IMG/VR virus record: IMGVR_UViG_3300028610_001353
Coordinates: 1 to 64,000 of that record
Source: a virus
Length of the DNA stretch: 64,000 nt
Reading direction: 5' to 3' (one strand)
Within the stretch, counting starts at the first letter, position 1, and every line of letters starts with the position of its first letter. The position numbers were made by a program, and so were the translations under genes. This document shows, piece after piece, positions 1 to 8,675 of the stretch. The notes beneath the pieces were generated by a model. The model saw only the letters and a program-made list of their open reading frames with translations. It was not told the DNA's origin and made no database searches.

Positions 1-62
1 GTGGGGGAAATAGCAAGCCTCAGTAAGCCTGGAAAGGACCCACAAGGGGGGTGCGGTGCCGC

Positions 63-122
63 TTAGCCTGGCTCATCTCGTCCGCCGTCCATCCACGCTA
101 CGACTTCACGGCACATCGCCAT
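63..122 (-). CDS. possible 19-residue peptide
   Basis: A short open frame (MAMCREVVAWMDGGRDEPG) follows the stop of the 142-411 gene by 19 bases. Upstream is GGAG, but only three bases from the ATG; the second in-frame ATG six bases later gives better spacing. No family is recognised. It may be the last gene of this minus-strand run or just chance. Bases 1-62 show nothing I can name. Confidence 0.22.
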   Translation of the reverse strand: MAMCREVVAWMDGGRDEPG

Positions 123-141
123 GAACTCCGATCCCTACTTC

Positions 142-411
142 CTATTCTCTCGCTCTGGTATCGGGATGCGATGGGCTGTATGTAGTCTCCAACACTCCCT
201 CGCTGACATCATCCAAGGTTGTCCCCAGCGTAGCCGAGAGATCATACGTGCCGTCAAACTCCCGCTCGCATTCATCCGATTTACCCAGACACGCAATCGC
301 GCGAATCCCCAGGTGTACCGTACACCGCATCCCGACACCCGTTATAACCCCCCTCTCGCCACTGGCCTTGTGGCGTACTACGTCGCCCGGTTCAAAACGT
401 GGTTTCGTCAT
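142..411 (-). CDS. small hypothetical protein, SH3-like N-terminus
   Basis: An 89-residue protein whose first 30 residues (KPRFEPGDVVRHKASGERGVITGV) have the look of the short SH3-like beta-barrel found in many small prokaryotic proteins (pattern PGDVVR.K.SGE.G.VTG). The rest is charged with no recognisable domain. Its start lies 20 bases inside the 3' end of the upstream Tat-signal gene, so the two are probably translationally coupled. Function unknown; the fold suggestion is inference from the pattern alone. Confidence 0.6.
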   Translation of the reverse strand: MTKPRFEPGDVVRHKASGERGVITGVGMRCTVHLGIRAIACLGKSDECEREFDGTYDLSATLGTTLDDVSEGVLETTYSPSHPDTRARE

Positions 412-955
412 GCTTCCCTTCCAACGCTTTCAGTATCTCCGTCTCGAAGTCCACTAGCCGAGGCGAACTGGGGTATGGCGTTTGAGCCATCGCGGCGGTA
501 AATGCACAGATAACACGGCACAATCCGTTTTTCGGCAACGATACACCGACATCGGTAAGCATCACCGTTCGTGCCAACTCCACATAGGTCCAATAGCCAT
601 CGACTCTGTCTTCGCGCCAGTGCCAATCCGATCTATTGACAGTGCCGAGGAAGGGGGTGATCCGGCCCAGTACTTCGCCGCCGGTGATTGCCAAGTTGTC
701 CCGCAAGGGCACGTTCTCGAACCGCAACGAGAGATGGGCAGACCGAGGCTTGCTGAAGCCCTGGTTCTCTATCTCCTCCGGCCCGTGTACCGTTATGCCG
801 CTGGCGCCGCCGTCGATGTAGCCCACGCCACCTTCACCGGTAGCCGGAAAGGGTGCCGCCGAACAGGTACGGTCACGACTCTTCGCTAGCCGTCCTACAA
901 TCGGCACTCCTGCAAGCACTCCCGCAAGTCCTGCTATGAAGCTACGCCGGTTCAT
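392..955 (-). CDS. Tat-signal exported protein A, function unknown
   Basis: About 187 residues starting at the ATG at 955, chosen because MNRRSFIAGLAGVLAGVPIVG is a clean twin-arginine signal (RRSF followed by a hydrophobic run). This predicts export of a folded protein by the host Tat system. The mature part is not recognised; it has a beta-rich pattern (LSLRFENVPLRDN, VLGRITPFLG). The upstream neighbour (942-1214) begins with almost the same signal, so the two look like products of duplication of at least the leader. Fourteen bases overlap with that gene support an operon. Confidence 0.65.
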   Translation of the reverse strand: MNRRSFIAGLAGVLAGVPIVGRLAKSRDRTCSAAPFPATGEGGVGYIDGGASGITVHGPEEIENQGFSKPRSAHLSLRFENVPLRDNLAITGGEVLGRITPFLGTVNRSDWHWREDRVDGYWTYVELARTVMLTDVGVSLPKNGLCRVICAFTAAMAQTPYPSSPRLVDFETEILKALEGKHDETTF

Positions 956-1214
956 TGTATTCCTCCACAAAGAGTAGCGTCCCCGACGGAATCTCCCGCC
1001 CCGTCGTATTGGTAATCATCACACTGCCGTCTTGAAACCAACAAGGCAGGGTGTATTTGATTCCGTCGAGGGTGACGGATACACGGTGAGGGTACGCCTT
1101 GGCTTCTTCCGTTATGCCGCTCTTCGCTGTCGGCTTCGGTAGGCCGAACATCCCGGCTGCCCATCCAACAATCGGCAACCCCGCAAGGGCCGTGATGAAG
1201 CTACGTCGGTTCAC
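942..1214 (-). CDS. Tat-signal exported protein B, function unknown
   Basis: A 90-residue protein beginning at GTG 1214, with GGAG six bases upstream. Residues 1-22 (MNRRSFITALAGLPIVGWAAG) are a Tat signal nearly matching that of the next gene. The mature part (VSVTLDGIKYTLPCWFQDGSVMITNTTGREIPSG) reads as a small beta protein. Two consecutive genes sharing a Tat leader but not a mature domain point to leader duplication. Export is predicted; the role in infection or lysogeny is unknown. Confidence 0.65.
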   Translation of the reverse strand: MNRRSFITALAGLPIVGWAAGMFGLPKPTAKSGITEEAKAYPHRVSVTLDGIKYTLPCWFQDGSVMITNTTGREIPSGTLLFVEEYNEPA

Positions 1215-1226
1215 TGGATTCTCCTA

Positions 1227-1331
1227 TCAGCTCAAGCCCCACCAAATTAGCCAAGCGATACCGAGCCCAATCGACGTACCGAGAACTCCCCCTAGGAACA
1301 TCCTAGCAACCAGGGCGATGCTTTGTCTCAT
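1227..1331 (-). CDS. 34-residue single-pass membrane protein
   Basis: A short frame reading MRQSIALVARMFLGGVLG then TSIGLGIAWLIWWGLS. Residues 4-32 form one hydrophobic segment. The ATG lies three bases after the stop of the 1335-1703 gene, with AAAGGG upstream, a coupled arrangement. Small single-span proteins of this kind are common beside phage lysis and exported genes, but no specific role can be assigned. Confidence 0.6.
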   Translation of the reverse strand: MRQSIALVARMFLGGVLGTSIGLGIAWLIWWGLS

Positions 1332-1334
1332 GGG

Positions 1335-1703
1335 TCAACCCTTTCGCCTCCGTTGACCCTCGCTTTGAACGCCTGGAGGCCGTTGAAGGAGGTTCGCTGG
1401 GATGTATCGCAATGAGGGTAGCGTCCCGCCATCTCCGCCTTTGGTAGGCGGGGATCGTTGTTGCTCCCATTCTGCAAGAGCGTCTCGTTCTTTTGCGGAA
1501 CACCATGTCCGGCCTAGCTTTCGATGACCGTTCTCGATTAAAAATCGCAACATGATGTAATCTATATGATTCCCACACGGCAATTCATCACCACGTAGGC
1601 GGTCCAACGTGGAAATAGCGAGACGCTCAGTCATCGGCGTATCCTGCGGAACGCTAATCGGTCTCTTTCGACGTTGCCACCATGCTCGAATTACCCGAAA
1701 CAT
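1335..1703 (-). CDS. hypothetical basic protein
   Basis: A 122-residue Arg-rich protein with AGGAG nine bases before the ATG. The N-terminus (FRVIRAWWQRRKR) is strongly basic. Near residue 90 it holds KGGDGGT, also present in the DUF551-like protein encoded at 1970-2386; the underlying DNA is similar, so the two genes may share a duplicated patch. The C-terminal tail is low complexity. No family recognised. Confidence 0.5.
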   Translation of the reverse strand: MFRVIRAWWQRRKRPISVPQDTPMTERLAISTLDRLRGDELPCGNHIDYIMLRFLIENGHRKLGRTWCSAKERDALAEWEQQRSPPTKGGDGGTLPSLRYIPANLLQRPPGVQSEGQRRRKG

Positions 1704-1718
1704 ACAAGTTCTCCTGTG

Positions 1719-1973
1719 TCAATAGTCCTCATCAACCCAGCCCTGGATGGCCTCACGAAGAGACGCATCGAACTGGTCTTTATCGTGGACGCGGCGGCAT
1801 TCGCGAGCTATGTCTTCAAACTTCAAGTCCGTCCAAGACGCTAGAATCCGGGTAGCATCTTGTAGGTTTTCGATGGTTGCTTCGTCAAAGATTACCTCAG
1901 TAATGTCGTTACGCTGCTGTCGTCGTACTGTGATCCTATTGTCCGAGACGATGATGATCCCACGTTCAGTCAT
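1719..1973 (-). CDS. hypothetical acidic protein ending WVDEDY
   Basis: An 84-residue protein (MTERGIIIVSDNRITVRRQQ) that looks like a beta hairpin followed by helices. GGAG precedes the start. Its last six residues WVDEDY are identical to those of the structural protein ending at 2389, and the DNA around both stops matches over about 19 bases. Its start overlaps the stop of the upstream gene by four bases (ATGA). Function unknown. Confidence 0.55.
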   Translation of the reverse strand: MTERGIIIVSDNRITVRRQQRNDITEVIFDEATIENLQDATRILASWTDLKFEDIARECRRVHDKDQFDASLREAIQGWVDEDY

Positions 1974-2386
1974 TCCGGGTCTCCGTTGATTTTCCTCTTG
2001 AGTGCCTCCATGGCGTCCAGCGGTGCCACCAACGTAACGTTGACGTCTCCGCCTCTCTCGCCTGGTCGCGTCCCACCGTCTCCGCCTTTAATGACGAACC
2101 GGGTTTGATCCTCCCTGATGACCTCGATCCGGGACGGGCTGGGCTTCGGGGGAGACTGGCCAATCGGAACGGTCGGCAACCGACACCAGTACTTGATGCT
2201 GCAAAAGGCATCACTGGCGCAACTCTCGGCCGACCTGAATATGGGACGTGACGGCCACTCGTTTTTCGTCATTCCTACCAAGGTTGCGATCATTACCGAA
2301 GATGGAGTCGCAATCAGAACACGCTCACCTTCCTCGGGAAGTGACTCGGCTACGGAATGCCAATCTATGACGTTAATGGTTTTCAT
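1970..2386 (-). CDS. DUF551-like protein
   Basis: 138 residues. Residues 6-75 fit the DUF551 pattern known from phage and prophage genes: a W-H-S-V..SLPEEGERVLI start, a middle tryptophan, and KYWCRLPTVP at the end. The remaining part (FVIKGGDGGTRPG...LKRKINGDPE) is outside that domain. DUF551 has no established biochemical role. The gene sits in the tail-accessory run, two bases upstream-coupled to 2389-3225. Confidence 0.55.
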   Translation of the reverse strand: MKTINVIDWHSVAESLPEEGERVLIATPSSVMIATLVGMTKNEWPSRPIFRSAESCASDAFCSIKYWCRLPTVPIGQSPPKPSPSRIEVIREDQTRFVIKGGDGGTRPGERGGDVNVTLVAPLDAMEALKRKINGDPE

Positions 2387-2388
2387 CC

Positions 2389-3225
2389 TTAATAGTCCTC
2401 ATCCACCCAATACGCCACCCGGACAAGCCCGGTATCCTGCCGCTTGTCGTCCAGGTCGGCAGCATCCCACAGCACGCCCAGCCCATCCCTGATGTCGGGA
2501 TCGGCCCGTTTGTCTGTCGGTTCGATGTACTCGGCTATCGCGTCGTCCGGCAACGTCAGATCGCTATTCGCCGGAGCCGCCAAGTAGTTATCAACCTGCT
2601 CCCACAGATAGACTCGGGTGTCCGTCGTGGTGCGATCGTCCGACACATCGTTGGTCAAGTGACTCCTTACTAGTATGTCGATCACCACGTACCGCCCGTA
2701 AGTTCCGTTTGAATTCCGGGCTCGTTTCGTCATTAGAGGAGCAACGAGGGTGTACGGCGAATCGCCTACCTCGGATAGGTCGCTGAGCGTCGTGTAGACT
2801 CGCGTTGCCCCGACGACCTCGTTGAATGCGGTTGCAAGGTCTGCGGCATCCAGCAGGGCAACCAGGGCTTCACAGATTTGCTGTACTCGCCCCGCGGCTG
2901 CGGTCACGCTCGAATAATCCGGCACTACGAGCGTACCTGTGAACTCGGTTCCGTCTTCGCCGTAGCCTACGCCGAACCTCACGTCGGATTCAGCAGGCAC
3001 GACAAACGTTCCCGCCTCGCCCCCCACATAGTTGTCTTGACCTACGATCACGTATTGCGGGTCGACGATGTCACCTACGTCGATAGCACCGCCGCCGTAG
3101 GTGCCGACTGTTCCGTCACCTCGATCGATGTCGAGCTTGACGTTGGACGGGATAAGCAACACGTCCATCGTGTTCGCTGCTAGGCGGACGGTAGCACCAG
3201 ATCGAGCTACGAAGCGAACGACCAT
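2389..3225 (-). CDS. phage structural protein, tail-completion-like
   Basis: Start set at ATG 3225 (MVVRFVARSGATVRL, 278 residues) because the preceding gene stops at 3227 and the frame before it is that gene's shadow. Residues about 60-100 include SDVRFGVGYGEDGTEFTGTLVVP, a motif I associate with virion and tail-accessory proteins of phages from environmental bacteria. The C-terminal half (QQICEALVALLDAADLATAFNEV...RYVVIDILVR..LTND) resembles tail-terminator/completion proteins. It likely acts at the tail. The last residues WVDEDY repeat those of the 1719-1973 product. Confidence 0.5.
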   Translation of the reverse strand: MVVRFVARSGATVRLAANTMDVLLIPSNVKLDIDRGDGTVGTYGGGAIDVGDIVDPQYVIVGQDNYVGGEAGTFVVPAESDVRFGVGYGEDGTEFTGTLVVPDYSSVTAAAGRVQQICEALVALLDAADLATAFNEVVGATRVYTTLSDLSEVGDSPYTLVAPLMTKRARNSNGTYGRYVVIDILVRSHLTNDVSDDRTTTDTRVYLWEQVDNYLAAPANSDLTLPDDAIAEYIEPTDKRADPDIRDGLGVLWDAADLDDKRQDTGLVRVAYWVDEDY

Positions 3226-3226
3226 G

Positions 3227-3595
3227 TTACACCTTCTCGAATGCTGCGGGCACGTCCACTGCGACCACACGGAACGCGTGACTGATTCCGCCTGCATCGC
3301 TGTCCACGGTGGCATCAATGTAAACGGTGTAAGTCTTGTGAACCTCGAAGCCGTTGGCGACCGTGCAAGCAACCGTTTTCTGGTACGCCGCAGTGAGGTT
3401 GCCTTCGTCGAATGCACTATCGGCTCCACTTCCATCGTCCAGATCGCCGGACAGGATGGCCGTCTCGTTCCCATCTTCATAGATGCGGTAGGTGGGAACC
3501 GCACCGGCAGCCGTCAGCGCACCCGTGTCGGGGTCGTGCGTGCGAATCGCAAAGGTCAGATTCTTTTCGATTACTACTTCCGATGGGCAACCCAT
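3227..3595 (-). CDS. phage baseplate/tail-accessory-like beta protein
   Basis: 122 residues, AAGGAG before the ATG. The sequence is beta-rich (LTFAIRTHDPDTGALTAAGAVPTYRIYEDG) and is similar in style to small Ig-like or BppU-like phage tail proteins, with a polar substrate-type N-terminus. It is one base from the following gene, indicating co-translation. Assignment to the tail is inference from style and neighbours. Confidence 0.5.
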   Translation of the reverse strand: MGCPSEVVIEKNLTFAIRTHDPDTGALTAAGAVPTYRIYEDGNETAILSGDLDDGSGADSAFDEGNLTAAYQKTVACTVANGFEVHKTYTVYIDATVDSDAGGISHAFRVVAVDVPAAFEKV

Positions 3596-3619
3596 ATCAC
3601 TCTTCTCCTTTTGCGTCCC

Positions 3620-3772
3620 CTAGCCCTGGGGCTGCAACTTGTTGAGTTCCTCACGCAATCTAGTGTTTTCCTCTTCGCACAGCCTCACACGCTCTTCCAG
3701 TTTTTGCACCAAGTCCTGGCGACTCTGCCATCGTTCTCTTTCCACTCTGTCATGATATAGGTCTGCACCCAC
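3620..3772 (-). CDS. 50-residue coiled-coil protein
   Basis: A frame starting GTG 3772 with GGAGG eight bases upstream. After MGADLYHDRVERERW it is one heptad-rich helix (QKLEERVRLCEEENTRLREELNKL), ending LQPQG. This is a short leucine-zipper-type coiled coil, typical of phage trimerisation or accessory peptides. It fills the gap between the 3821-4036 and 3227-3595 genes. Function unknown. Confidence 0.6.
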   Translation of the reverse strand: MGADLYHDRVERERWQSRQDLVQKLEERVRLCEEENTRLREELNKLQPQG

Positions 3773-3820
3773 GGCAATGTCCTCCAGTTACAATGATATT
3801 TGTTCATTCCCCCTGAACAC

Positions 3821-4036
3821 TCAACCACCGCCCTTGTCTTCCTTGTACTCGCCGCAGAACTCCTCGGCATCCATAACAGGCTGAACGCCGATGTAGTACG
3901 CTGCCACGCGATATGCGCCGGGTTTGTGCTTTCGACAGAAACCAGGTTCGGTGATTCCCGGGATTTCCGGCACGTCCTTTAGGCGAGGGTGCACCACGTC
4001 AAACCAGAGGCACTTTTTGCAGCGGTGACCGATCAT
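3821..4036 (-). CDS. small cysteine-rich (zinc-type) protein
   Basis: 71 residues with C-x2-C near the N-terminus (CKKC), FCRKH in the middle and FCGEY near the end, a spacing that could bind a metal. The start overlaps by four bases with the stop of the methyltransferase gene (ATGA), so the two are coupled. No named family. A structural zinc knuckle is a reasonable inference. Confidence 0.6.
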   Translation of the reverse strand: MIGHRCKKCLWFDVVHPRLKDVPEIPGITEPGFCRKHKPGAYRVAAYYIGVQPVMDAEEFCGEYKEDKGGG

Positions 4037-4518
4037 CTTGCGAAAATCCCAACAGTGTCATCGTGACTAATAAATGCTTCAAGTGTTTTTAGCTGAGCCC
4101 AGTTCCCTAACGCCCGCATGCCATCCGGCAGAAACCGCCAGCAGTCTACCGGGTAACGATGCAAGCCGGCTTTTCGCGGAGCAATCACACACAGAACACC
4201 GCCTTTTTTCACAACTCGGCCCATTTCTAAAAACGCCTGCCAGAAAAACTCACAGTGTTCTAACGTCTGCCCGCTAATCACGGTCCGATATGCTTCATCT
4301 GGTATCTCATCCCAGCGATAAGGCTTGCTCACAACGATATCGACGTTGTCCCCTTCTTCCATGTCCATTCCCACATATTTGTACTCCCGGAACAAACGCC
4401 GATAGGTTCGCTGTCTCCTGTATCGCTTGGCCCCTACATCAAGCACTGAGGTTCCCGGCCAGTTGCCTAGGTAGCGGTCGCGAAATGACGTCATCAGGTT
4501 GATGCTGTTTCGGTGCAT
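4033..4518 (-). CDS. class I SAM-dependent methyltransferase
   Basis: 161 residues from ATG 4518. SAM-binding motif I reads VLDVGAKRY near residue 24; an acidic motif II region (YVGMDMEEGDNVDIV) and a motif IV region (YRTVISGQTLEHCEF) follow, matching Methyltransf_11-like enzymes. The longer frame to 4572 would overlap the upstream glycosyltransferase by 79 bases, so the shorter start is preferred. It sits directly after the GT-methyltransferase fusion, suggesting both modify the same glycan or virion component. Substrate unknown. Confidence 0.7.
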   Translation of the reverse strand: MHRNSINLMTSFRDRYLGNWPGTSVLDVGAKRYRRQRTYRRLFREYKYVGMDMEEGDNVDIVVSKPYRWDEIPDEAYRTVISGQTLEHCEFFWQAFLEMGRVVKKGGVLCVIAPRKAGLHRYPVDCWRFLPDGMRALGNWAQLKTLEAFISHDDTVGIFAR

Positions 4519-6569
4519 CGCGTTCGTTTCTCTTGTTCCCAAAACCAGGCTATCGGCTTCAAGTTGAGCCATTCCGTTGCGTGAGCGGCCAAGTCGCGAT
4601 AGCCGACACCGTCCACGTTTACCCCCAGCGGAACTTGGCTTCCAGGCCGGACGATACCAACACCGTTATTCGTATCGACGACGTATTGGAACAAGTCCGA
4701 CCGGTTGCGCAACCCGACCCACGCTCGCCACACATCGCCTGTCCACGATCCGCGTACTGGTTTGATTGTCCGCTGTTCTCGTTCGTTGCGCGGGTGACAG
4801 TCATGGACGACGACCACTCCGCTTGGGTTAAGCCGTGTGAGGCCGTTCGTTATGTCGCGTTCTGCTTGCTCCGCCTCGTGCAGACCGTCCACAAAAATAA
4901 GGTCGTACGTGCTTCCGTGTTCGCCCGCGAAAAACTCATCACTCGTCATCCGGAACGTACACGATTTGAGTGGGTCGATGCCGTGCTTCGTCTTGCACGC
5001 GATGTGCTTCCAGTTGTCTCCGCGGTCCACGCCGATTTCCAGATACGAGGTGTAGTTGTTTTGCTGGATAAGGTAATTGATAACATCAGTGCGAAGCACC
5101 CCCTTGTAGCCAGTACGCCCGCGAAAATGCTTTACGCCTCCCCAGCCGTCGATATGAGGCACGCCGCGTTTTTTGCCCGCAATATACGGCGCTTTGTTGC
5201 GCCTGTCGGCCGATAGGTTTGCACCGTGCCGGATATCCACGTTCGGTCGCTTCGATTTCCATGAATAGTGACGAACCTTCATTCGCCCAGTCCACTCGGC
5301 CAATCGTGCGACGCAATGATCCAGAAGATATTCACGATACACCGCCGCTTGGCTGAACGCCTGGCTATGCTTTCCGGCTGGTAGATAAGTGTCGCAACCG
5401 GGTGCCCAGTAGAATCTATTTTGATTGAACCAGAACGCCCTGTGGTCCCTGGGCAACTTGGCAAAATGACTCGCATGATAGAACACGTCGTGTTCGGCGA
5501 GGTACACGATCGACATCGGCGCAATAGCCTCGGCTCCCGCCACAATCTGCCGATACATGCTCTGCTCACAGCGGGGCAAATCTCCGACGCAGATATTACG
5601 ACCAAAGTCCAGAGGCTTTTGACTCACGCTCACAATCGGAATCGGTCCCGCTACTGTCGCGAGGTTCTTCCGTACTTGCCTCGCAAGAGATTCGTGCAGT
5701 TGCGAATCGGTGTAGTACAGGATCACGCGAGGCGCGTCGTAGCGGTCCACCAAGTACGTTTCCCAGCCAGGAACGGGCGCGAATTTCTCAATCAGCCAGT
5801 GAAACGGGCGGGTCTGATTCTCAAAAGCGTTATCCTTGAAGTAGTACTTATCCCATGTGTATTTATGGGCTCTGGCTACTTGGCGGCCACTCATCGGATA
5901 CGGAAACCCACCTTGCCCGACACGAAACCAATGGGCCTGCCATGCGTCGCGATTGAGAATCTGCGAGCCGCCGCACAGCCAGGTTCGTAGACTAATCTCA
6001 ATCCCCACGTTGCCCCATGATCCCACACCTTCGTCTAGCAATCCGATATAGTCGCTCCACTCGCGAGTGGTAAACCAGCATGAACCCTGCCCTGTCATCA
6101 CGTCCGGATAGGCCACCTTCGCTTCGGAACGCTTGCGGTAGTCGGACCAGTAATGGCAGTACAGATCCAATCCAGGAAACATGAAGTGCGTTTTACCGCG
6201 CCGCTTGTCTGTCCACTTACGCACGTCAAGCCTACGCATCTCCGGTAGGACCACGGCATTGTTGGGGCAGTGTGACTGGAGAACTTCGTCAAAACCTTTC
6301 GACAGCTTGGCGTGGGCATCAATCTTCATCACATACAGCCCGGACGACGTACGCACCCCGAGGTTGTATGCCGCGCGTTGGCCTATAGCCTTGTTGAGCC
6401 GTATGATCTTAACCCGCGAATCGTCGCTGTATAGTCGAGGCTCTGCTTCGTCACCGTCAACGACGGCGATGATCTCGATGTCACCAGTAGCGGCCTCCAG
6501 CACCGAATCAACCGTGTGCTGAAAGTACGTTTCGCACCGACCAGGGATAATCACGCTCACTCTAGGCAC
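4494..6569 (-). CDS. three-part glycosyltransferase-methyltransferase fusion
   Basis: 691 residues. Residues 1-250 are a GT-A family 2 glycosyltransferase ([10 protein letters not shown] start, AVVDGDE near 38, KIDAHAKL as the metal-binding region, then [17 protein letters not shown]). Residues about 275-480 form a second, unassigned domain ([23 protein letters not shown]) that looks like another nucleotide-sugar-type fold. Residues 509-650 are a Methyltransf_24-like domain ([27 protein letters not shown]). It overlaps the end of the serine-rich fibre gene by eight bases, so it is probably made with it. Modification of that fibre is an inference from context. Confidence 0.75.
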   Translation of the reverse strand: MPRVSVIIPGRCETYFQHTVDSVLEAATGDIEIIAVVDGDEAEPRLYSDDSRVKIIRLNKAIGQRAAYNLGVRTSSGLYVMKIDAHAKLSKGFDEVLQSHCPNNAVVLPEMRRLDVRKWTDKRRGKTHFMFPGLDLYCHYWSDYRKRSEAKVAYPDVMTGQGSCWFTTREWSDYIGLLDEGVGSWGNVGIEISLRTWLCGGSQILNRDAWQAHWFRVGQGGFPYPMSGRQVARAHKYTWDKYYFKDNAFENQTRPFHWLIEKFAPVPGWETYLVDRYDAPRVILYYTDSQLHESLARQVRKNLATVAGPIPIVSVSQKPLDFGRNICVGDLPRCEQSMYRQIVAGAEAIAPMSIVYLAEHDVFYHASHFAKLPRDHRAFWFNQNRFYWAPGCDTYLPAGKHSQAFSQAAVYREYLLDHCVARLAEWTGRMKVRHYSWKSKRPNVDIRHGANLSADRRNKAPYIAGKKRGVPHIDGWGGVKHFRGRTGYKGVLRTDVINYLIQQNNYTSYLEIGVDRGDNWKHIACKTKHGIDPLKSCTFRMTSDEFFAGEHGSTYDLIFVDGLHEAEQAERDITNGLTRLNPSGVVVVHDCHPRNEREQRTIKPVRGSWTGDVWRAWVGLRNRSDLFQYVVDTNNGVGIVRPGSQVPLGVNVDGVGYRDLAAHATEWLNLKPIAWFWEQEKRTRCTETAST

Positions 6570-8436
6570 TGACGATCAACCCTCCCATTACGAGGCTGTG
6601 GACACCGTTGGCGGAGATAATCGGCATGGCCGTGAGACCTGCGCCGGAAGGCGAAGCCGATGCGCTGGCGGACTCGCTAGCCGATGCAGACGCGGATTCA
6701 CTTGCACTTTCAGACGCCGATTCAGATGCGCTCTCAGACGCACTTTCTGACGCGGACGGGGAGGGCGAGGCGCTTTCCGAGGCCGATTCGCTGGCACTCT
6801 CAGAGGCGCTTTCTGAAGCTGATTCCGATACGCTTTCACTAGCGGATTCCGACACAGACGGGCTAATAGACGCACTTTCCGACGCTGACTCCGACGCCGA
6901 GCCACCAGAAGGGGATGCGGATTCGCTAGCTGATTCTGAAGTCGATTCCGACGCACTTTCTGACGCTGATGGAGAAATCGAGGCGGACTCAGAAGCTGAC
7001 TCACTGGCTGATTCTGATGCTGATTCAGATATTGACGCTGACTCAGATACCGATTCGGAAGCAGATTCCGAAGCACTCTCACTGGCTGATTCTGAAGCAG
7101 ACGGCGAAATACTTGCACTCCCGCTGGCTGACTCGCTAGCGGATTCTGACGCAGATTCAGATGCTGATTCAGACGCGCTTTCGCTTGCGCTCTCGGATGC
7201 CGATTCCGACATACTGGGACTAACAGAAGCGGATTCGCTGGCACTTTCCGACGCGGATTCGCTGGCCGATTCCGAAATGCTGGCCGACGCCGATTCCGAC
7301 GCCGATTCGCTGGCCGAATCGGGCGACGGGCTGGACGAGCCCGCCTCCGTATACTCCAGATAGAGCGAGATCTTGAAATTGACGTCTTCGTCATCCTCAC
7401 TTGGATCCACCATCTGCAATGCATAGGCCGTCGGTGCTGTTCGGTAACAGAGATCGCCCCCGTCCCCGCCAGAATCGTACATGCACCCGTGGCCCGACGC
7501 CTCCCACGTGGCCGCCGCGTGGTAGTTGTTGCCGTCGCTAATGCCGATCGCGTCGCCGCTACAGTCGACGGAATTCCATTGATTGATCGGTACGGGACTG
7601 GTTAGCTCGTAGGTACCTGAGCCCGACCCTGTGAGCAGATTGCCGCCAGCCGTTCCGTCGTAGACGCCGAACTTCACCCGGCCGTCATTTGTGTTGGTGT
7701 AGATCCAAATTTTCGCTGCCGTGCCATCGCTGCCGGCCAGTGTATTTCTACCCTGGAGCCAGAATCTCGGGCCGGTCGAGTACCACGTACCACCTTCTAC
7801 GTCGTAGCCGAGGTTCACGGGGTCCTCTACCGGATAGGCGGCATTATCCAGCCACTCTGAGTCATACGCTATCTTCAGTTCACCGGAGCCAGGGTCGATA
7901 GTCAGCGTACCCCAACACCGATCGCCGTTCTTGTCGATCGCTTCCGGACGATGGACATGCAACACCTTGCCGGTGCGATAGTTCGTCTGGCCGAGGATGT
8001 GATTGACTTTTGTCCGGTGGTACACCGCGCAGGAACCCACCACGTCGTCGGGCCGCACGTGCCCGTCGGCGATTTGTTTGGGCGTCAATGCGGGCTGAGG
8101 GAGGAAGTCCAGGTCTTCATGGCCGCGGAGTTTGTAAACCCACTCGTTCACTGCCGGACGCTTCAGCAGGGTCGTGGCGATCTGAATCCGACCGTCCTGC
8201 TGATAGATTCGGAGCTGATCGTCGACGCCAGGAAAGAGTAGCTTGCCATCGTCCAGCACCGCAGTCGACTCGGGACGGCCAAGCGGTTCAATCGAAAACT
8301 CTACTTCGCCGCGGAACCGAGAACACAAGACGTGTGGCTTGACGTCGCCGAGGTTCGTGGGGTCGCCGATCACCACCGGGTCGGCGTCGGGGCCGGCGGT
8401 GAGGTGGAACGTCTTGTCGGTGGGGTGGAAGTCCAT
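6562..8436 (-). CDS. tail-fibre-like protein with serine-rich repeat stalk
   Basis: 624 residues. Residues 1-365 are a structured head (polyserine-free, several WxxxG beta segments, [21 protein letters not shown]). Residues about 368-600 consist almost entirely of S, E and A ([11 protein letters not shown]) with scattered P, V, I and G. The last 25 residues ([20 protein letters not shown]) return to normal sequence. Such a stalk is typical of surface adhesins and is a potential O-glycosylation target. The gene lies in the lysis/tail-fibre module and overlaps the glycosyltransferase fusion downstream. The tail-fibre role is inferred. Confidence 0.65.
   Translation of the reverse strand: MDFHPTDKTFHLTAGPDADPVVIGDPTNLGDVKPHVLCSRFRGEVEFSIEPLGRPESTAVLDDGKLLFPGVDDQLRIYQQDGRIQIATTLLKRPAVNEWVYKLRGHEDLDFLPQPALTPKQIADGHVRPDDVVGSCAVYHRTKVNHILGQTNYRTGKVLHVHRPEAIDKNGDRCWGTLTIDPGSGELKIAYDSEWLDNAAYPVEDPVNLGYDVEGGTWYSTGPRFWLQGRNTLAGSDGTAAKIWIYTNTNDGRVKFGVYDGTAGGNLLTGSGSGTYELTSPVPINQWNSVDCSGDAIGISDGNNYHAAATWEASGHGCMYDSGGDGGDLCYRTAPTAYALQMVDPSEDDEDVNFKISLYLEYTEAGSSSPSPDSASESASESASASISESASESASESASESASVSPSMSESASESASESASESASESASESASESASGSASISPSASESASESASESASESVSESASISESASESASESASESASISPSASESASESTSESASESASPSGGSASESASESASISPSVSESASESVSESASESASESASESASESASPSPSASESASESASESASESASESASASASESASASASPSGAGLTAMPIISANGVHSLVMGGLIVSA
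6640..7335 (-). repeat. SESA-coding degenerate tandem repeat
   Basis: Low-complexity DNA of about 700 bases encoding the serine/glutamate/alanine stalk of the fibre. The unit is 12 bases (four codons, S-E-S-A) with varied serine codons (TCN and AGC/AGT), so repeat identity at DNA level is kept lower than at protein level. The opposite strand stays open by the same periodicity and gives an artefactual D/A/L/S-rich frame. Confidence 0.85.
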
Positions 8437-8627
8437 TACTTTCCGTTGACGCCTCCCGTCGCGCCATCATCCTCGCTTGGATTCACCATCTGCGAACCGT
8501 ACGCGGCCGGGGCAGCGTGCGTGGTCCGAGAGCCGTAACACAACCGGTGACCCGATGTCTCCAACATCGCCGCGACGTGGAAGGGGCCAGTATTTGGACA
8601 CTCGGCGGCGCGTGCTGATATGTTCAT
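8436..8627 (-). pseudogene. fragment duplicated from the fibre gene
   Basis: 63 residues whose C-terminal two thirds align with an internal segment of the adjacent fibre: FHVAAMLETSGHRLCYGS then [16 protein letters not shown] here, against [18 protein letters not shown] and [16 protein letters not shown] there. It ends one base into the fibre start. It may be a remnant of an older fibre copy, or a small separate gene kept in phase. Ten residues at the N-terminus are unique. Confidence 0.6.
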
Positions 8628-8675
8628 AGCTCACTTTCCGTTGACGACTTTCTGAAAGATCTGCTCTTGCCTTGG

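Noticed and set aside
6608-7363. Plus-strand D/A/L/S-rich frame of 251 codons
   Set aside because: Mirror image of the serine-repeat coding periodicity; no ribosome-binding site or promoter.
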